Below are positions 43,552-55,627 of a stretch of 64,000 nucleotides of DNA, one piece after another. The position numbers and the translations under genes are program-made. The notes under the pieces were generated by a model. The model searched no databases. It worked only from the letters and a program-made list of their open reading frames with translations, and was not told the DNA's origin. The stretch comes from Haloechinothrix alba (lineage in GTDB: Bacteria; Actinomycetota; Actinomycetes; Mycobacteriales; Pseudonocardiaceae): positions 1 to 64,000 of the forward strand of contig NZ_FZNW01000002.1 in NCBI RefSeq assembly GCF_900188115.1. The letters are read 5' to 3'. Within the stretch, counting starts at the first letter, position 1. Each line of letters starts with the position of its first letter.

Positions 43552-44325
43552 GTGGTGACGGACAGTGGCTCGCCCAAGGATCGCTTCATCACCGTGTACG
43601 GCAGGAATCCCGTACTCGAGGTGCTCACCGACGACGAGCTCGCTGTCGACAAAGTGATCATCGCCGAGTCCGCGCGCGGCGTGCAGCAGATCCGCCGGGC
43701 CGCGGCGTCGCGAGGCGTGCGCGTGGACACCGCCAGCGCGCACCGGGTCAAGGTGCTGGCAGGTAACGGCAGGCAGGACCAGGGCGTGCTCGCCGACGTC
43801 GTCGCACCGCGGATGCGGCCGCTGGCAGCCGCGCTCGACGCCCCCGACGGCCCCGGGCGCGTCCTGCTCGTCGACGGTGTGACCACGCCCGCGAACCTCG
43901 GGATGATCCTGCGCACCGCGACCGCGGCGGGCATCGACGGGATCGTCGTGCCGCGCAGGGGAGTCGCGTCGCTGGACCCCCTCGTGGTCAAGGCCTCCGC
44001 GGGCGTCGCCTTCCGGGCCCCGGTACTGCGCTGCGCCACAGCGGCCGAAGCCGCGAGCGCCCTCTCCGGAGCCGGGTTCGAGCTGCTCGCGCTGCGCGCG
44101 GAGCACGGCCGCTCGCTGTACGAGACGACATTGCCGCCGAGGGCCGCGTTCGTCCTCGGCGGCGAGTCCGCGGGCATCAGCGAACCGGTCCGGGAGCGCG
44201 TCACCGGCTGGCTGTCCATCCCGATGCACGGCCACGTCGAGTCGTTGAACGTCTCCGCTGCCGCCGCCGTGCTCTGCTTCGAGGTCGCACGCCGCGACGA
44301 GCGGGTCACCCACCCGCGGGGCTGA
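43552..44325 (+). CDS. TrmH/SpoU-family RNA 2'-O-methyltransferase
   Basis: The product is 257 residues, start GTG 43552 (a second GTG follows). The SpoU substrate-binding domain covers about 10-90 (RFITVYGRNPVLEVL). The knotted methyltransferase domain shows motif 1 TTPANLGMILRTATAAGI, motif 2 FVLGGESAGIS and motif 3 IPMHGHVESLNVSAAAAV. It methylates rRNA or tRNA; 23S rRNA G2251-like activity is possible but the target is not proven. Its neighbours are a divergent acyltransferase and a DUF6459 gene. Confidence 0.88.
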   Translation: MVTDSGSPKDRFITVYGRNPVLEVLTDDELAVDKVIIAESARGVQQIRRAAASRGVRVDTASAHRVKVLAGNGRQDQGVLADVVAPRMRPLAAALDAPDGPGRVLLVDGVTTPANLGMILRTATAAGIDGIVVPRRGVASLDPLVVKASAGVAFRAPVLRCATAAEAASALSGAGFELLALRAEHGRSLYETTLPPRAAFVLGGESAGISEPVRERVTGWLSIPMHGHVESLNVSAAAAVLCFEVARRDERVTHPRG

Positions 44326-44438
44326 GCACGCCGAGCCTCCCCTTTCACCCACTCGGTGCAGTCGTGACCGGACGGAACACGCTCCGGCTCTAGAAGGTGA
44401 CGAACCGTCATCGGCACCCGGGACCGGGAGGTACGCAC

Positions 44439-44990
44439 ATGTCCCATACAGCCAGGCAGGCACGCGAGACATCCCTCGTCCGACCGCTCGCCACCTGCGA
44501 GCCGCATCGCGCCGCGCCGCGGGCCACCGCGCACCACCAGGACCAGCTGGCGCTGCCACTCACCACGGCATCCCCCGAGCACGGCGGTCCCACCGCGACG
44601 GGATGCGCCGTGCCAGGGGAGGCACCGGCCATTCCCGACCCTCCTGCCCAGCCCGAGCTACGGAGCCTGCTCACCGCACTCATCGAGGTGGCCACCGGCC
44701 AGCGCTACATCGCCCGGTTACGCAGCCGGGTCAGCGAGCCGGTCGTCCGGAAGTGGCAGGCGCACCCGCGCGTACCGCCCGAACGGCGGTACGTGCTGGG
44801 CACCGTGCACCAGCAACGGTGCGGCGTGCGTGCGCTCGAGGTCTGCGCGACCGCGCACGGGCGAACGCACGCGTTCGCGCTGCTCACCCGGCTCGACGCC
44901 CGGTGGCACGGCTGGCTGTGTACCTGTTTCGACATCCTCCTGCCCCCGGCGACAGGTTACGCGGGCCGGCGAGCCCACCGGGCCGCCTGA
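44439..44990 (+). CDS. DUF6459 (Rv3235-like) protein
   Basis: The product is 183 residues; ATG 44439 follows GGGAGG with seven bases between, so I prefer it to the upstream GTG. The conserved C-terminal half has LLTALIEVATGQRYIARL and then VHQQRCGVRALEVCATAHG, ending in a domain of about 90 residues that is found next to secA in many actinobacteria, including M. tuberculosis Rv3235. The N-terminal half is disordered and rich in His, Pro and Ala. Role unknown; the position beside secA could hint at export or envelope. Confidence 0.78.
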   Translation: MSHTARQARETSLVRPLATCEPHRAAPRATAHHQDQLALPLTTASPEHGGPTATGCAVPGEAPAIPDPPAQPELRSLLTALIEVATGQRYIARLRSRVSEPVVRKWQAHPRVPPERRYVLGTVHQQRCGVRALEVCATAHGRTHAFALLTRLDARWHGWLCTCFDILLPPATGYAGRRAHRAA

Positions 44991-45056
44991 TTCCCCCGCA
45001 CGGTCCGCCTGGCTTCGGCGACGACGCCCGCAGGGCCCTTACCGGGAGGCCGCCGC

Positions 45057-47903
<2,847 letters not shown>

Positions 47904-48102
47904 TCCGGTTCGACCTCGCTGTTTTCGTTGGTGTGCCTTCGGCGGCGGCCGGTGGTCCTCGCGGCCGTCCGCCCGTCGCGCCCTTCATTCCCATCGTAGG
48001 CAACCGCACGGCACCGACGCATACGCCTGCCGCCCTGGACAGTGTGACACCGACCGCCATCCGGACTCTTCGGGGCGCAGTACCACCCGGCACCGTTACA
48101 CG

Positions 48103-48134
48103 AGCTGCCCCGGGACGATCGTCCCGGGGCAGCT
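48103..48134 (-). terminator. 32-bp perfect palindrome terminator after hpf
   Basis: AGCTGCCCCGGGACGA and its complement meet with no loop at 48118/48119. The palindrome lies 50 nt past the hpf stop. As RNA it forms a very stable stem. Confidence 0.75.
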
Positions 48135-48184
48135 GTGATGTACACGTGAGTTGTGGTGTGCCGTCCGGTGTCCGGGCGTACCGG

Positions 48185-48895
48185 CTAGCCGAGACGGATC
48201 ACACCGTAATCGAAGCCCTTCCTCCGGTAGACGACGCTGGGCTTGCCGGCGTCGGCGTCGTGATACAGGTAGAAGTCGTGACCGACGAGCTCCATCTCGT
48301 AGAGTGCCTGGTCCACCGTCATCGGGTCAGCCGAATACTGCTTCTCGCGAACGATGCGCCCCGGTACGTGCTCGGTGAGGCCATCGTCCCAGCGCTGCTC
48401 AGGAACATCGACTTCGGAGAACCCGGTGTCCTGCCCGGCCGTCTCGGCCTCGGACGCCACGTCGACCGGCGACGGTGACTCGAGAACCGCGGTCGGCGCC
48501 GCAGGCCGCCGTCCGTTGGCGAACGGGGCCGACTCGCCCGCGGCCGCGACCGAGGTTGCTTCGGCGACGGACTCGGGGCAGCGGCGCCCGTAGTGCACGC
48601 GCCGCCGGTCGTGCATCCGGCGCATCCGGTTCTCCAGCTTGTTCACCGCGGAATCGAGCGCGGAGTAGAAGTCGGCCGCCGAGGCCTCAGCGCGGACGGG
48701 CGCTCCCTTACCCTTGCCCGTGATCTCGACGCGCTGGCACTTCTTAGACTGGCGGCGGTTCGGTTCGTGGAAAAGCTCGACCTCGTAGCGGGTCACCTTC
48801 CTGTCGTACCGTTCGAGCCTGGTCAGCTTGTCGCTGACATGGGTCCGATAGTGATCAGGCACCTCAACGTTGCGGCCCTTCACGACGATGTCCAT
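48185..48895 (-). CDS. hpf: Long-form ribosome hibernation promoting factor
   Basis: The product is 236 residues from ATG 48895 after GCGAGGAGG. The N-terminal S30AE domain (MDIVVKGRNVEVPDHYRTHV to DFYSALDSAVNKLENRMR) binds the 30S decoding centre. A linker of about 50 residues leads to the C-terminal dimerisation domain (KQYSADPMTVDQALYEMELV to YHDADAGKPSVVYRRKGFDY). Long HPF joins two ribosomes into inactive 100S dimers in stationary phase. Position next to secA and comF is the actinobacterial norm. Confidence 0.94.
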   Translation of the reverse strand: MDIVVKGRNVEVPDHYRTHVSDKLTRLERYDRKVTRYEVELFHEPNRRQSKKCQRVEITGKGKGAPVRAEASAADFYSALDSAVNKLENRMRRMHDRRRVHYGRRCPESVAEATSVAAAGESAPFANGRRPAAPTAVLESPSPVDVASEAETAGQDTGFSEVDVPEQRWDDGLTEHVPGRIVREKQYSADPMTVDQALYEMELVGHDFYLYHDADAGKPSVVYRRKGFDYGVIRLG

Positions 48896-49452
48896 ACACG
48901 ACCTCCTCGCTGAATGATCGCGAGATTGCTTCGGATTGGAGAGTTGTGCCGGTCCGTGGCACCAAGCCGGGAATCGGCTCGAACGACCGGCACGGGGACA
49001 TCGACTCGTCACCTCCCTGCGGTCGGTGTACTACCTGATAGCGCTGCACGTTAGCCGCCAAACGACGTTTTCGACAGCCCCCGAGCCGGGGGATATCCGC
49101 GGATGAGTGATGCGCCTGCGCTGCTGCGGAGAGCGACGGCGCCGAACCGGAAGTTCCCCGAAACGAACCATTGCGGGCGGAGACGTTTCACCGGATCGGC
49201 CCATCGATCGAAGACGCTGCTCGCAAACCTGCCCGTTCTGCTCCCGCCCCGACCGGAGCAGTCACCGGCGAATTTCGCCGTATCGAGGGGCGTAGCGTGC
49301 CGCATACCCGTACAACGCACAGCGGGTAGTCATCGTTCCGGGCAAGGGCGGCGGATTCGGCACGCCAACACCCAGCCACCGCCCCGCCAACGCCCCGCCA
49401 CCGGCAGGCGTATCACTCGACAGGCCTGCTGATCGCCACGCCGGGCGCCGGC
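48896..49452. other. Gene-free stretch between comF and hpf
   Basis: About 550 bases without a supportable gene on either strand. The left part is the hpf promoter and 5' leader. I find no convincing repeat, hairpin or RNA family here. Confidence 0.5.
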
Positions 49453-50163
49453 TCAGTGCCCGATCGCGGTCATGCCGAGCACCGCCACATCGCAGGCACC
49501 GGCATCGCGCAGCGCCCGCACACACGCCGCCGCCGTGGCTCCGGTGGTCACAACGTCGTCGACGAGCACGACCCGGTCCCCTGCCGCGCAGCGCCAGGCG
49601 CCGGCGACCGAGATCCTCCCCGTGACATTGGCCGTGCGCTGCGCCCGGTCCAGCCCGACCGAGTCCAGCGCTCCCGGCCCCAGTCGCAGCACAGGGGCGA
49701 GCGAGGCCGGATGCCCGCCGCGGTCGAGCACCGCCGCGGCATGCCGCGCGAGACGCAGCACGTGGCCCCCACCCCGCGCCCGGGCGGCCGAGGAACGGGA
49801 CGGTGCGGGGACGAGCCGGAGCGTCCCGCCTTCCCGGTCGCCGGTCAGCGCGAGTGCCACGCAGGCCTCCGCCAGCACCTCGCCCAGCACCGGTGCGAGG
49901 TCGCGCCGACCACCCTCCTTGTAGGCGAGCAGGATCCTGCGCGGCACTCCCCGGTAACCGGCGAGCGCGTACGCCGGGACACCGGAGCCGGACGTCACAC
50001 GCCGACCCGGCTCGCCTGCGAGCGGAGCCGGGACGAGCAGCGCCGGGCGACACCGCGAGCAGCACGGCTCGCCGTACCGGCCACAGCCCGCGCAGGACGC
50101 CGGCAGCACGAGGTCCAGCGCGGCGGTGGCCGCGCGCCTCAGCGACGGCAGCGGATCTCCCAC
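49453..50163 (-). CDS. ComF-family phosphoribosyltransferase-like protein
   Basis: The product is 236 residues; the GTG 50163 is the most likely start since it precedes the family similarity by a few residues. A zinc-finger-like N-terminus (CAGCGRYGEPCCSRC) is followed by the PRTase core with the PRPP loop VVLVDDVVTTGATAAACV. ComF proteins take part in DNA uptake or repair; the exact role in actinobacteria is unknown. It lies between lpqB and hpf, as in mycobacteria. Confidence 0.88.
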   Translation of the reverse strand: MGDPLPSLRRAATAALDLVLPASCAGCGRYGEPCCSRCRPALLVPAPLAGEPGRRVTSGSGVPAYALAGYRGVPRRILLAYKEGGRRDLAPVLGEVLAEACVALALTGDREGGTLRLVPAPSRSSAARARGGGHVLRLARHAAAVLDRGGHPASLAPVLRLGPGALDSVGLDRAQRTANVTGRISVAGAWRCAAGDRVVLVDDVVTTGATAAACVRALRDAGACDVAVLGMTAIGH

Positions 50164-50218
50164 GGCCCGGACCCTGCCAGCCGGTACCGACACGCCCGGC
50201 CCGCCCGCGCCGGGCTTC

Positions 50219-52003
50219 TCAGCCCGGGTAGAACGGTTTCGCCAGCGAGCCCGCGCCCTCCGAGTTCGGGTGCTGCTGCCACACGTCGCCGACATCCGAG
50301 GTGACCCACTGGCCGAGCACGTCCGAGACCACGACCGAACGACCGGGTGCCGCCGTGATCGCGTGGACGGGCGGGGACAGGTTCGTGTCCCGGAAGGAGT
50401 CGATGCGGAACCCGTCCGCACTGACCTGCGTCACCGGACGCGACTCCGATGCGGTCGCCACCGCGAGCGTGTCCTGCGCCATCCAGTCGACATCGGTGAC
50501 CTCGACCAACCTGCCCTCCCGGATCACCCGCGGGTTGCGCAACGCGACCGAGTTCTCCTCCCGCTCGACACCCGCGATCACCAGCCCGTCCTCGGTGACC
50601 ACGGCTGCGCGCGTGCCGTCCCTGGACAGGCGAAGACCACTGATCTCCCCGAACGGGACAAGCTCGCTGGAGTCCACCGTCAGCGGCGTCCAGGTGCCCT
50701 GCTGGGTCTGCACGACCCGCACGACCTTCTCGCCGTCCTGCACGGTCCATACCTCGTTGCTGACCGCGTCCTCCGTCAGCGTCGGCCACCACGTGGGCCG
50801 AGTCAGGACCGTACCCTCCAGCTCGACGCGCTGCAGGTCACCACTGACCGGCCCGACGCGCAGGTGCACCCCGTCGTCACGGCGTTCCACGGCGGCAAGC
50901 TGCTCCCCGTCCAGTGACTGGCCTGCGCTGACCAGGTCGTACTCCCCCTCTCCTGCGGGCCCCTCAACGGGCCCGCCGGTGCCGAGAGAATGCAGCGCGC
51001 CGCTGACGACCGACATGCCCGGCAGGTCGGCGCTCGGCACGATCAGCGGGGAGGCGTCCGGCATGTCGGCACGGCGGAGGTCCTCGTTGCCCTGGATGAG
51101 CGGCGCCCCGTCGGCTCGCAGCCGAACGCGGCTGGACGTGACGTTGTCCAGCGACATCACGACCTGCTCGGCGATACGCTCCCGCGTCTCGTCGCTCACG
51201 CCTTCCACACCGGTCAGCGGCACGACCAGCGCGCCATCCGGCGACCCCGTCACGTTCGTCTCGGTGGTCACGTCCTCACCGAGCGGGTTGTCCACCGCGT
51301 AGCGCAACGACCCGGACGGCCCCTCCAGCAACAGGTCGATCACCTTGCTCGGTTGCCCGGCTTGCGGCCTGCGCGGCAGGTACCGCGGGTCCGGCACGCG
51401 CACATCGCTGTCCGGAGCGAAGAAGTACAGCGGGACCCGCAGGTAGTTGGCTGTGAACTCATCCTCGGTGGTCATGACCTCACTCGGCGGGTCGACGATG
51501 CGCCACTGCCCGTTCGGCTGCTTGCGCAGCCGGATGACCCGCTCGTACTCCCTGCGCATCGGGTCGAACGAGCCGTCACCGCGTAACGACCCGATCTGCG
51601 TACCGCGCAACAGCACCGCAGTCTCGTTCTCCTTGGAGGGTTGCTCCTCGAAGTCCGCAGGGACCGTGTCGGGCGAGCTGTCCAGGATCACCATGCTGCT
51701 GGACGGCCGCCACGTCTCCCGCGAGTCATCCTCCAGGTACAGGCGCGCGGCCTCGTGGTCGGCCGACCGCGCGTTGGCCTCCACGAAACCGCGCACGATC
51801 TCTGTGGACGACAGGTCGTCCTCGGGGCCCTCGAGCTCGTCCTGCTCCCCGGTTCGCGTGTCGTCCTCACCGATGGCCTGCGGCTGGGTTTCCTGAGGCA
51901 CGTTGGCGCACGCCCCGCCCAGCAGGGCCACGGCGACCAGCACGGCGACCCACCGTGCCGTGCGTGCCCGGGCGGGCAGGCGCTCGACGGATACCGCGCT
52001 CAT
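50219..52003 (-). CDS. lpqB: Lipoprotein LpqB, partner of the MtrAB system
   Basis: The product is 594 residues. The lipobox ALLGGAC gives the lipidated Cys at 32. A GerMN-like domain is present in the middle (KVIDLLLEGPSG, SRVRLRADGAPLIQ), and a beta-propeller-like C-terminal region follows. LpqB binds the extracellular part of MtrB and adjusts its signalling to envelope state. The start overlaps the mtrB stop (ATGA), so the genes are coupled. Length agrees with the family (about 580). Confidence 0.94.
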   Translation of the reverse strand: MSAVSVERLPARARTARWVAVLVAVALLGGACANVPQETQPQAIGEDDTRTGEQDELEGPEDDLSSTEIVRGFVEANARSADHEAARLYLEDDSRETWRPSSSMVILDSSPDTVPADFEEQPSKENETAVLLRGTQIGSLRGDGSFDPMRREYERVIRLRKQPNGQWRIVDPPSEVMTTEDEFTANYLRVPLYFFAPDSDVRVPDPRYLPRRPQAGQPSKVIDLLLEGPSGSLRYAVDNPLGEDVTTETNVTGSPDGALVVPLTGVEGVSDETRERIAEQVVMSLDNVTSSRVRLRADGAPLIQGNEDLRRADMPDASPLIVPSADLPGMSVVSGALHSLGTGGPVEGPAGEGEYDLVSAGQSLDGEQLAAVERRDDGVHLRVGPVSGDLQRVELEGTVLTRPTWWPTLTEDAVSNEVWTVQDGEKVVRVVQTQQGTWTPLTVDSSELVPFGEISGLRLSRDGTRAAVVTEDGLVIAGVEREENSVALRNPRVIREGRLVEVTDVDWMAQDTLAVATASESRPVTQVSADGFRIDSFRDTNLSPPVHAITAAPGRSVVVSDVLGQWVTSDVGDVWQQHPNSEGAGSLAKPFYPG

Positions 52004-53988
52004 CGCCCCACCTCTTCCCGGTCCGTTCCGTCCCCGTCCCCGGGGTCACCGGTCGTCTCACTGTCCTCCCCCGGCACGTCACCCGTACGACCGTCGTCCT
52101 CCCCCGGCACGTCACCCGTACGACCGTCGTCCTCCCCCGGCACGTCACCCGTACCATCGTCGCGCCTGCCGTCCGCGTCACCGGAGCCGCCCTCCGGCTC
52201 CACGACCGTCTCCCCGGCCTCCAGCAGCGCGGCAGGCTCGGAACGGTCGGAGCTCTCGGAGCCGTCGGGGGTGAGTTCTCCGTCGGCGGCAGTGACGCCG
52301 GATACGTCTGCGACCGGGACGTTTGAGGGCACCTGCGCGAGCGGCTCCGTCGGCCCCTCCACGTTCTCCGGCACATCGGGCGGGTCCGGCGGCAGCCCCA
52401 GCGGGCTCACCTCGAAGCTCTCCCCGATGCGACGCGGCAACGTCAGCCGGAAACACGAGCCGTAGCCGGGCAGCCCCCATGCCAGGAGCTCACCACCGTG
52501 CAGCCTGGCATCCTCCTGGCTGATCGCCAGCCCGAGCCCGGTGCCACCGGTCCTCCGGTTACGCGACGGGTCGGCACGCCAGAACCGGCTGAACACCAGC
52601 TCGGCCTCCCCCACACGCAGACCGACACCGTAGTCCCGCACGGCGATCGCCACCGCCTCGTCGTTGGCGGCCAGCTGCACCCGCACCGGCAAGCCCTCGC
52701 AGTGATCGACCGCGTTGGCGAGCAGGTTGCGCAGGATCCGTTCCACCCGGCGCGCGTCCACATCCCCGTAGACCTCCTCCTCGGGCAGGTCCAGCTCGAT
52801 GGTGCTGCCCGCACTGCCTGCCAGACCGTGGACCTGCTCGTACACCCGATCGATGAGGGTGCGCACGTCGATGTGCTCCGCGGACAGCTCCTCGACCCCG
52901 GCATCCAGCCTGCTGATCTCCAGCAGGTCGCGCAGCAGCGCCTCGAACCTGTCCAGCTCGTCGACGAGCAGCTCCGCGGAGCGGGACAACCCGTCCGGGA
53001 ACTGCTCGCGGGAGGCGTACAGCACGTCGGCCGCCATCCGCACGGTCGTCAGCGGGGTGCGCAGCTCGTGCGAGACGTCCGAGGTGAAGCGGCGCTGCAG
53101 CTGCCCGAACTCCTCGAGCTGACGGATCTGTTGCTGGATACTCGCGGCCATCTCGTTGTACGAGATCGCCAGCTTGGACAGGTCGTCATCGCCGACCACC
53201 GACAGCCGTTTGTCCAGCTCCCCCTCGGCGAACCGCCCGGCCGCGTTGGCGGCCCTGCGTACCGGAAGCACCACCTGCCGGGTCACGAGGCTCGCGATCG
53301 CCGCCAGCAGGCCGAGCAGGACGATACCCCCGAACACCAGCGTGTTCTGCACGGTAGCCACGGTGTTCTGCTCGGCGGCCAGCGGGAACAACAGGTAGAG
53401 CTGCGGCTGGCGGGGCGTCGACGTCATCGGGGCGCCGACGATCAGGTACGTCTCGCCACCGACCGTGTGGATCTGGGTGCTTTCCAGCCCGGACTCCACG
53501 AACTCCCGCAGGCCGTCCGGGACCTTGTGGTAGGCGCCCGCCGAGACCGTGTCCTCCTCCGGCCGGTCGGAGCCGCCGCTGGCGAGTACGGGCTCGAAGT
53601 CCCCGGCAGCCGAGCCGGACGTGTCACCACCACCGGGAGCTGTGCTGGTGATCTGGGTCAGCGCGTTCTCCAACCGGGCGCCGAGCGTGTCCGGGTCGGC
53701 GTCGATACCGACCAGCTCCTGCTCGGCGACCTGCAAGGACGCGCGCGTCTGCTCGATGGCGTCGGCTTCCTTGGTCTCGAGCAGCCGGGTCGTTATCTGG
53801 TTCTGCAACACCATGCCCAGCAGGAAGACCACTGCCGAGGACAGCGCGAGCGTCGAGGCAGTCACCCGGAACTGCAGGGACGTGCGCCACAGGCTGCCGA
53901 TCCCGGACCACTGCTGCCGGGCTCGGCGTCCCAGCCGGCCGATCCGCCGGGCAACCGCACGCGTCATGTCGGCGGCCCGATCTCTCAC
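52000..53988 (-). CDS. mtrB: Sensor histidine kinase MtrB
   Basis: The product is 662 residues from GTG 53988. Two membrane spans (about 42-64 and 210-235) enclose an extracellular sensor. HAMP, then HisKA with SDVSHELRTPLTTVRMAADV (phospho-His) and HATPase domains (NAVDHCEG, YGVGLRVGE, GTGLGLAISQ) follow. After about residue 520 there is a non-conserved acidic extension of about 140 residues that includes an 11-residue tandem repeat (DDGRTGDVPGE). MtrB with MtrA coordinates cell wall and division. The extension is unusual; it may be local drift or a partner-binding tail. Confidence 0.95.
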   Translation of the reverse strand: MRDRAADMTRAVARRIGRLGRRARQQWSGIGSLWRTSLQFRVTASTLALSSAVVFLLGMVLQNQITTRLLETKEADAIEQTRASLQVAEQELVGIDADPDTLGARLENALTQITSTAPGGGDTSGSAAGDFEPVLASGGSDRPEEDTVSAGAYHKVPDGLREFVESGLESTQIHTVGGETYLIVGAPMTSTPRQPQLYLLFPLAAEQNTVATVQNTLVFGGIVLLGLLAAIASLVTRQVVLPVRRAANAAGRFAEGELDKRLSVVGDDDLSKLAISYNEMAASIQQQIRQLEEFGQLQRRFTSDVSHELRTPLTTVRMAADVLYASREQFPDGLSRSAELLVDELDRFEALLRDLLEISRLDAGVEELSAEHIDVRTLIDRVYEQVHGLAGSAGSTIELDLPEEEVYGDVDARRVERILRNLLANAVDHCEGLPVRVQLAANDEAVAIAVRDYGVGLRVGEAELVFSRFWRADPSRNRRTGGTGLGLAISQEDARLHGGELLAWGLPGYGSCFRLTLPRRIGESFEVSPLGLPPDPPDVPENVEGPTEPLAQVPSNVPVADVSGVTAADGELTPDGSESSDRSEPAALLEAGETVVEPEGGSGDADGRRDDGTGDVPGEDDGRTGDVPGEDDGRTGDVPGEDSETTGDPGDGDGTDREEVGR
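52063..52161 (-). repeat. 33-bp tandem repeat in the mtrB C-terminal extension
   Basis: Three units, two of them identical in sequence, span 52063-52161. They encode DDGRTGDVPGE-type units on the minus strand. Unit length is a multiple of three, so number changes do not shift frame. Confidence 0.85.
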
Positions 53989-53997
53989 ATTTCCACC

Positions 53998-54675
53998 CTA
54001 CGGGGGACCGGCTTTGTACCCCACGCCGCGTACGGTCAACACCACCTCGGGATGCTCCGGGTCGTTCTCGACCTTGGACCGCAGGCGCTGCACGTGCACG
54101 TTGACCAGGCGCGTATCCGCTGCGTGCCGGTAGCCCCACACCTGCTCCAGAAGCACCTCCCTGGTGAACACCTGCCGGGGCTTACGCGCGAGCGCGACGA
54201 GCAGGTCGAACTCCAGCGGGGTCAGGGAGATGGGCTTGCCATCCCTGGTGACCTCGTGACCCGGCACATCGATGGACAGGTCCCCGATGGTCAGGGTCTC
54301 GGCGGGCTCAACCTCCGTACGGCGCATGCGCGCCCGGACACGGGCGACGAGCTCCTTGGGTTTGAACGGTTTGACGATGTAGTCGTCGGCGCCGGACTCC
54401 AGGCCCAGCACCACGTCGACGGTGTCGCTCTTGGCCGTCAACATGACGACAGGGACGTTCGACTCCTCCCTGATCGCCTTGCACACGTCGATACCGTTCA
54501 TGCCGGGCAGCATCAGGTCGAGCAGGACGAGGTCGGGCTTGAGCTCCCGCAGCGCGGGTAATGCCCGGGTACCGTCGGAGACAACCGTGGGTTCGAATCC
54601 CTCACCACGAAGCACGATGGTGAGCATCTCGGCCAGAGCCGGGTCGTCATCGACAACGAGCACGCGTGCCTTCAT
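53998..54675 (-). CDS. mtrA: Response regulator MtrA
   Basis: The product is 225 residues, start ATG 54675. The receiver has phospho-Asp 53 (LLDLMLPGMNGID) and conserved LTAKSDTVDVVLGLESGADD. The OmpR-type winged helix carries TPLEFDLLVALARKPRQVF and YRHAADTRLVNVHVQRLRSK. MtrA is the essential cell-cycle regulator of actinobacteria. A GAACAT -10-like box six bases before the ATG suggests a leaderless start. The 9-nt gap to mtrB shows cotranscription. Confidence 0.96.
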   Translation of the reverse strand: MKARVLVVDDDPALAEMLTIVLRGEGFEPTVVSDGTRALPALRELKPDLVLLDLMLPGMNGIDVCKAIREESNVPVVMLTAKSDTVDVVLGLESGADDYIVKPFKPKELVARVRARMRRTEVEPAETLTIGDLSIDVPGHEVTRDGKPISLTPLEFDLLVALARKPRQVFTREVLLEQVWGYRHAADTRLVNVHVQRLRSKVENDPEHPEVVLTVRGVGYKAGPP

Positions 54676-54681
54676 GGGGTC

Positions 54682-54687
54682 ATGTTC
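54682..54687 (-). promoter_or_regulatory. -10-like box for leaderless mtrA
   Basis: On the minus strand TGCGAACAT reads as an extended -10 (GAACAT). It ends six bases before ATG 54675; no ribosome site is found between them. Confidence 0.4.
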
Positions 54688-54771
54688 GCATTCGCTGCCG
54701 ACACGGCGGCGCACGACCCACGTACGTGCGAGGAGTGCTCCCGAACGGGGCAGTAACTTCGTCCGATCGGG

Positions 54772-55425
54772 CTAGTCGGCGCTACCCGGCCACAACAGCG
54801 CGGCCAGCCCCTCGGCATCGACCCGCTCGGCCCCGTCCAGGACGTGCCACGGCGACAGCCACGCGCGCTCGGCCAGCTGCCCGTACACCTGCCCGCAACG
54901 CTCCTGAAGGCCTGCGTCCGACTCGTAGGCGTCCCTCGCCCGGCACCCGTCCGCGCGCTCGCGGTGCCGCGCACGATCGGCGGCGAGGTCGGTGGGCACC
55001 CGAAGCCAGATCTGCGCGTCCGGCTCGGGTAGGGCGAACCGGTCCATCTCCAGCTGGCGCACCCACTCGACGAACCCGCCGTCGACGTCCTGACGCAGCC
55101 GGGCCGCCCCGTATGCCGCGTTCGAAGCGACGTAGCGGTCCAGCAGCACGACGTCGTAACGGCCGAGGTCCGCGCGGATCCGGCCGGCGGCGCCGTAGCG
55201 GTCGAGCGCGAACAGCAATGCCATCCCGCTCACCGAGTCCGCGAGGTCCCCGAGCCTGCCGTGCAGCGCGTCCCTCGCCAGGTCGGCGTGGATGTCCTCG
55301 CTGTAACGGGGGAAGGCGAGCGTGGTCACGCTCGCGCCTGCCGCGCGAAGTGCGGTCGTCAAGGCGTCCGTGAGTGTGTTCTTCCCCGCCCCGTCGAGTC
55401 CTTCGATAACGATCAGTCTGCCCAC
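54772..55425 (-). CDS. tmk: Thymidylate kinase
   Basis: The product is 217 residues from GTG 55425 (leaderless; TACGCT box at 55433-55438). The P-loop is FIVIEG-type with EGLDGAGKNTLTDAL, and the YVASNAAYGAARL stretch is the dTMP base contact region. The LID segment holds AADRARHRERADG. It converts dTMP to dTDP for DNA synthesis. The P-loop has Asn after Lys (GAGKNT) where Ser/Thr is usual, a feature also seen in some actinobacterial Tmk; binding should survive because the next Thr can bind magnesium. It precedes mtrA in the standard order. Confidence 0.92.
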   Translation of the reverse strand: MGRLIVIEGLDGAGKNTLTDALTTALRAAGASVTTLAFPRYSEDIHADLARDALHGRLGDLADSVSGMALLFALDRYGAAGRIRADLGRYDVVLLDRYVASNAAYGAARLRQDVDGGFVEWVRQLEMDRFALPEPDAQIWLRVPTDLAADRARHRERADGCRARDAYESDAGLQERCGQVYGQLAERAWLSPWHVLDGAERVDAEGLAALLWPGSAD

Positions 55426-55432
55426 GAAGGCC

Positions 55433-55438
55433 AGCGTA
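55433..55438 (-). promoter_or_regulatory. -10 box for leaderless tmk
   Basis: TACGCT on the minus strand, seven bases before GTG 55425. Confidence 0.45.
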
Positions 55439-55627
55439 ACCACGCGCCGGTACGGCGCTGTCCCGGCAGGCGCGCACCACGGCCCGCGGCGACCAGCGCG
55501 TACCACGCTTCGAGGTGACCGGCCGCGTTGCGTACGCGGTACAACTACCCACACGCGCTACGGTCGTAGTCGAGACACCCGGTGAACGCACGTCGGCACC
55601 GGAAGCACCCATCTTGGAGGCCTCTCC

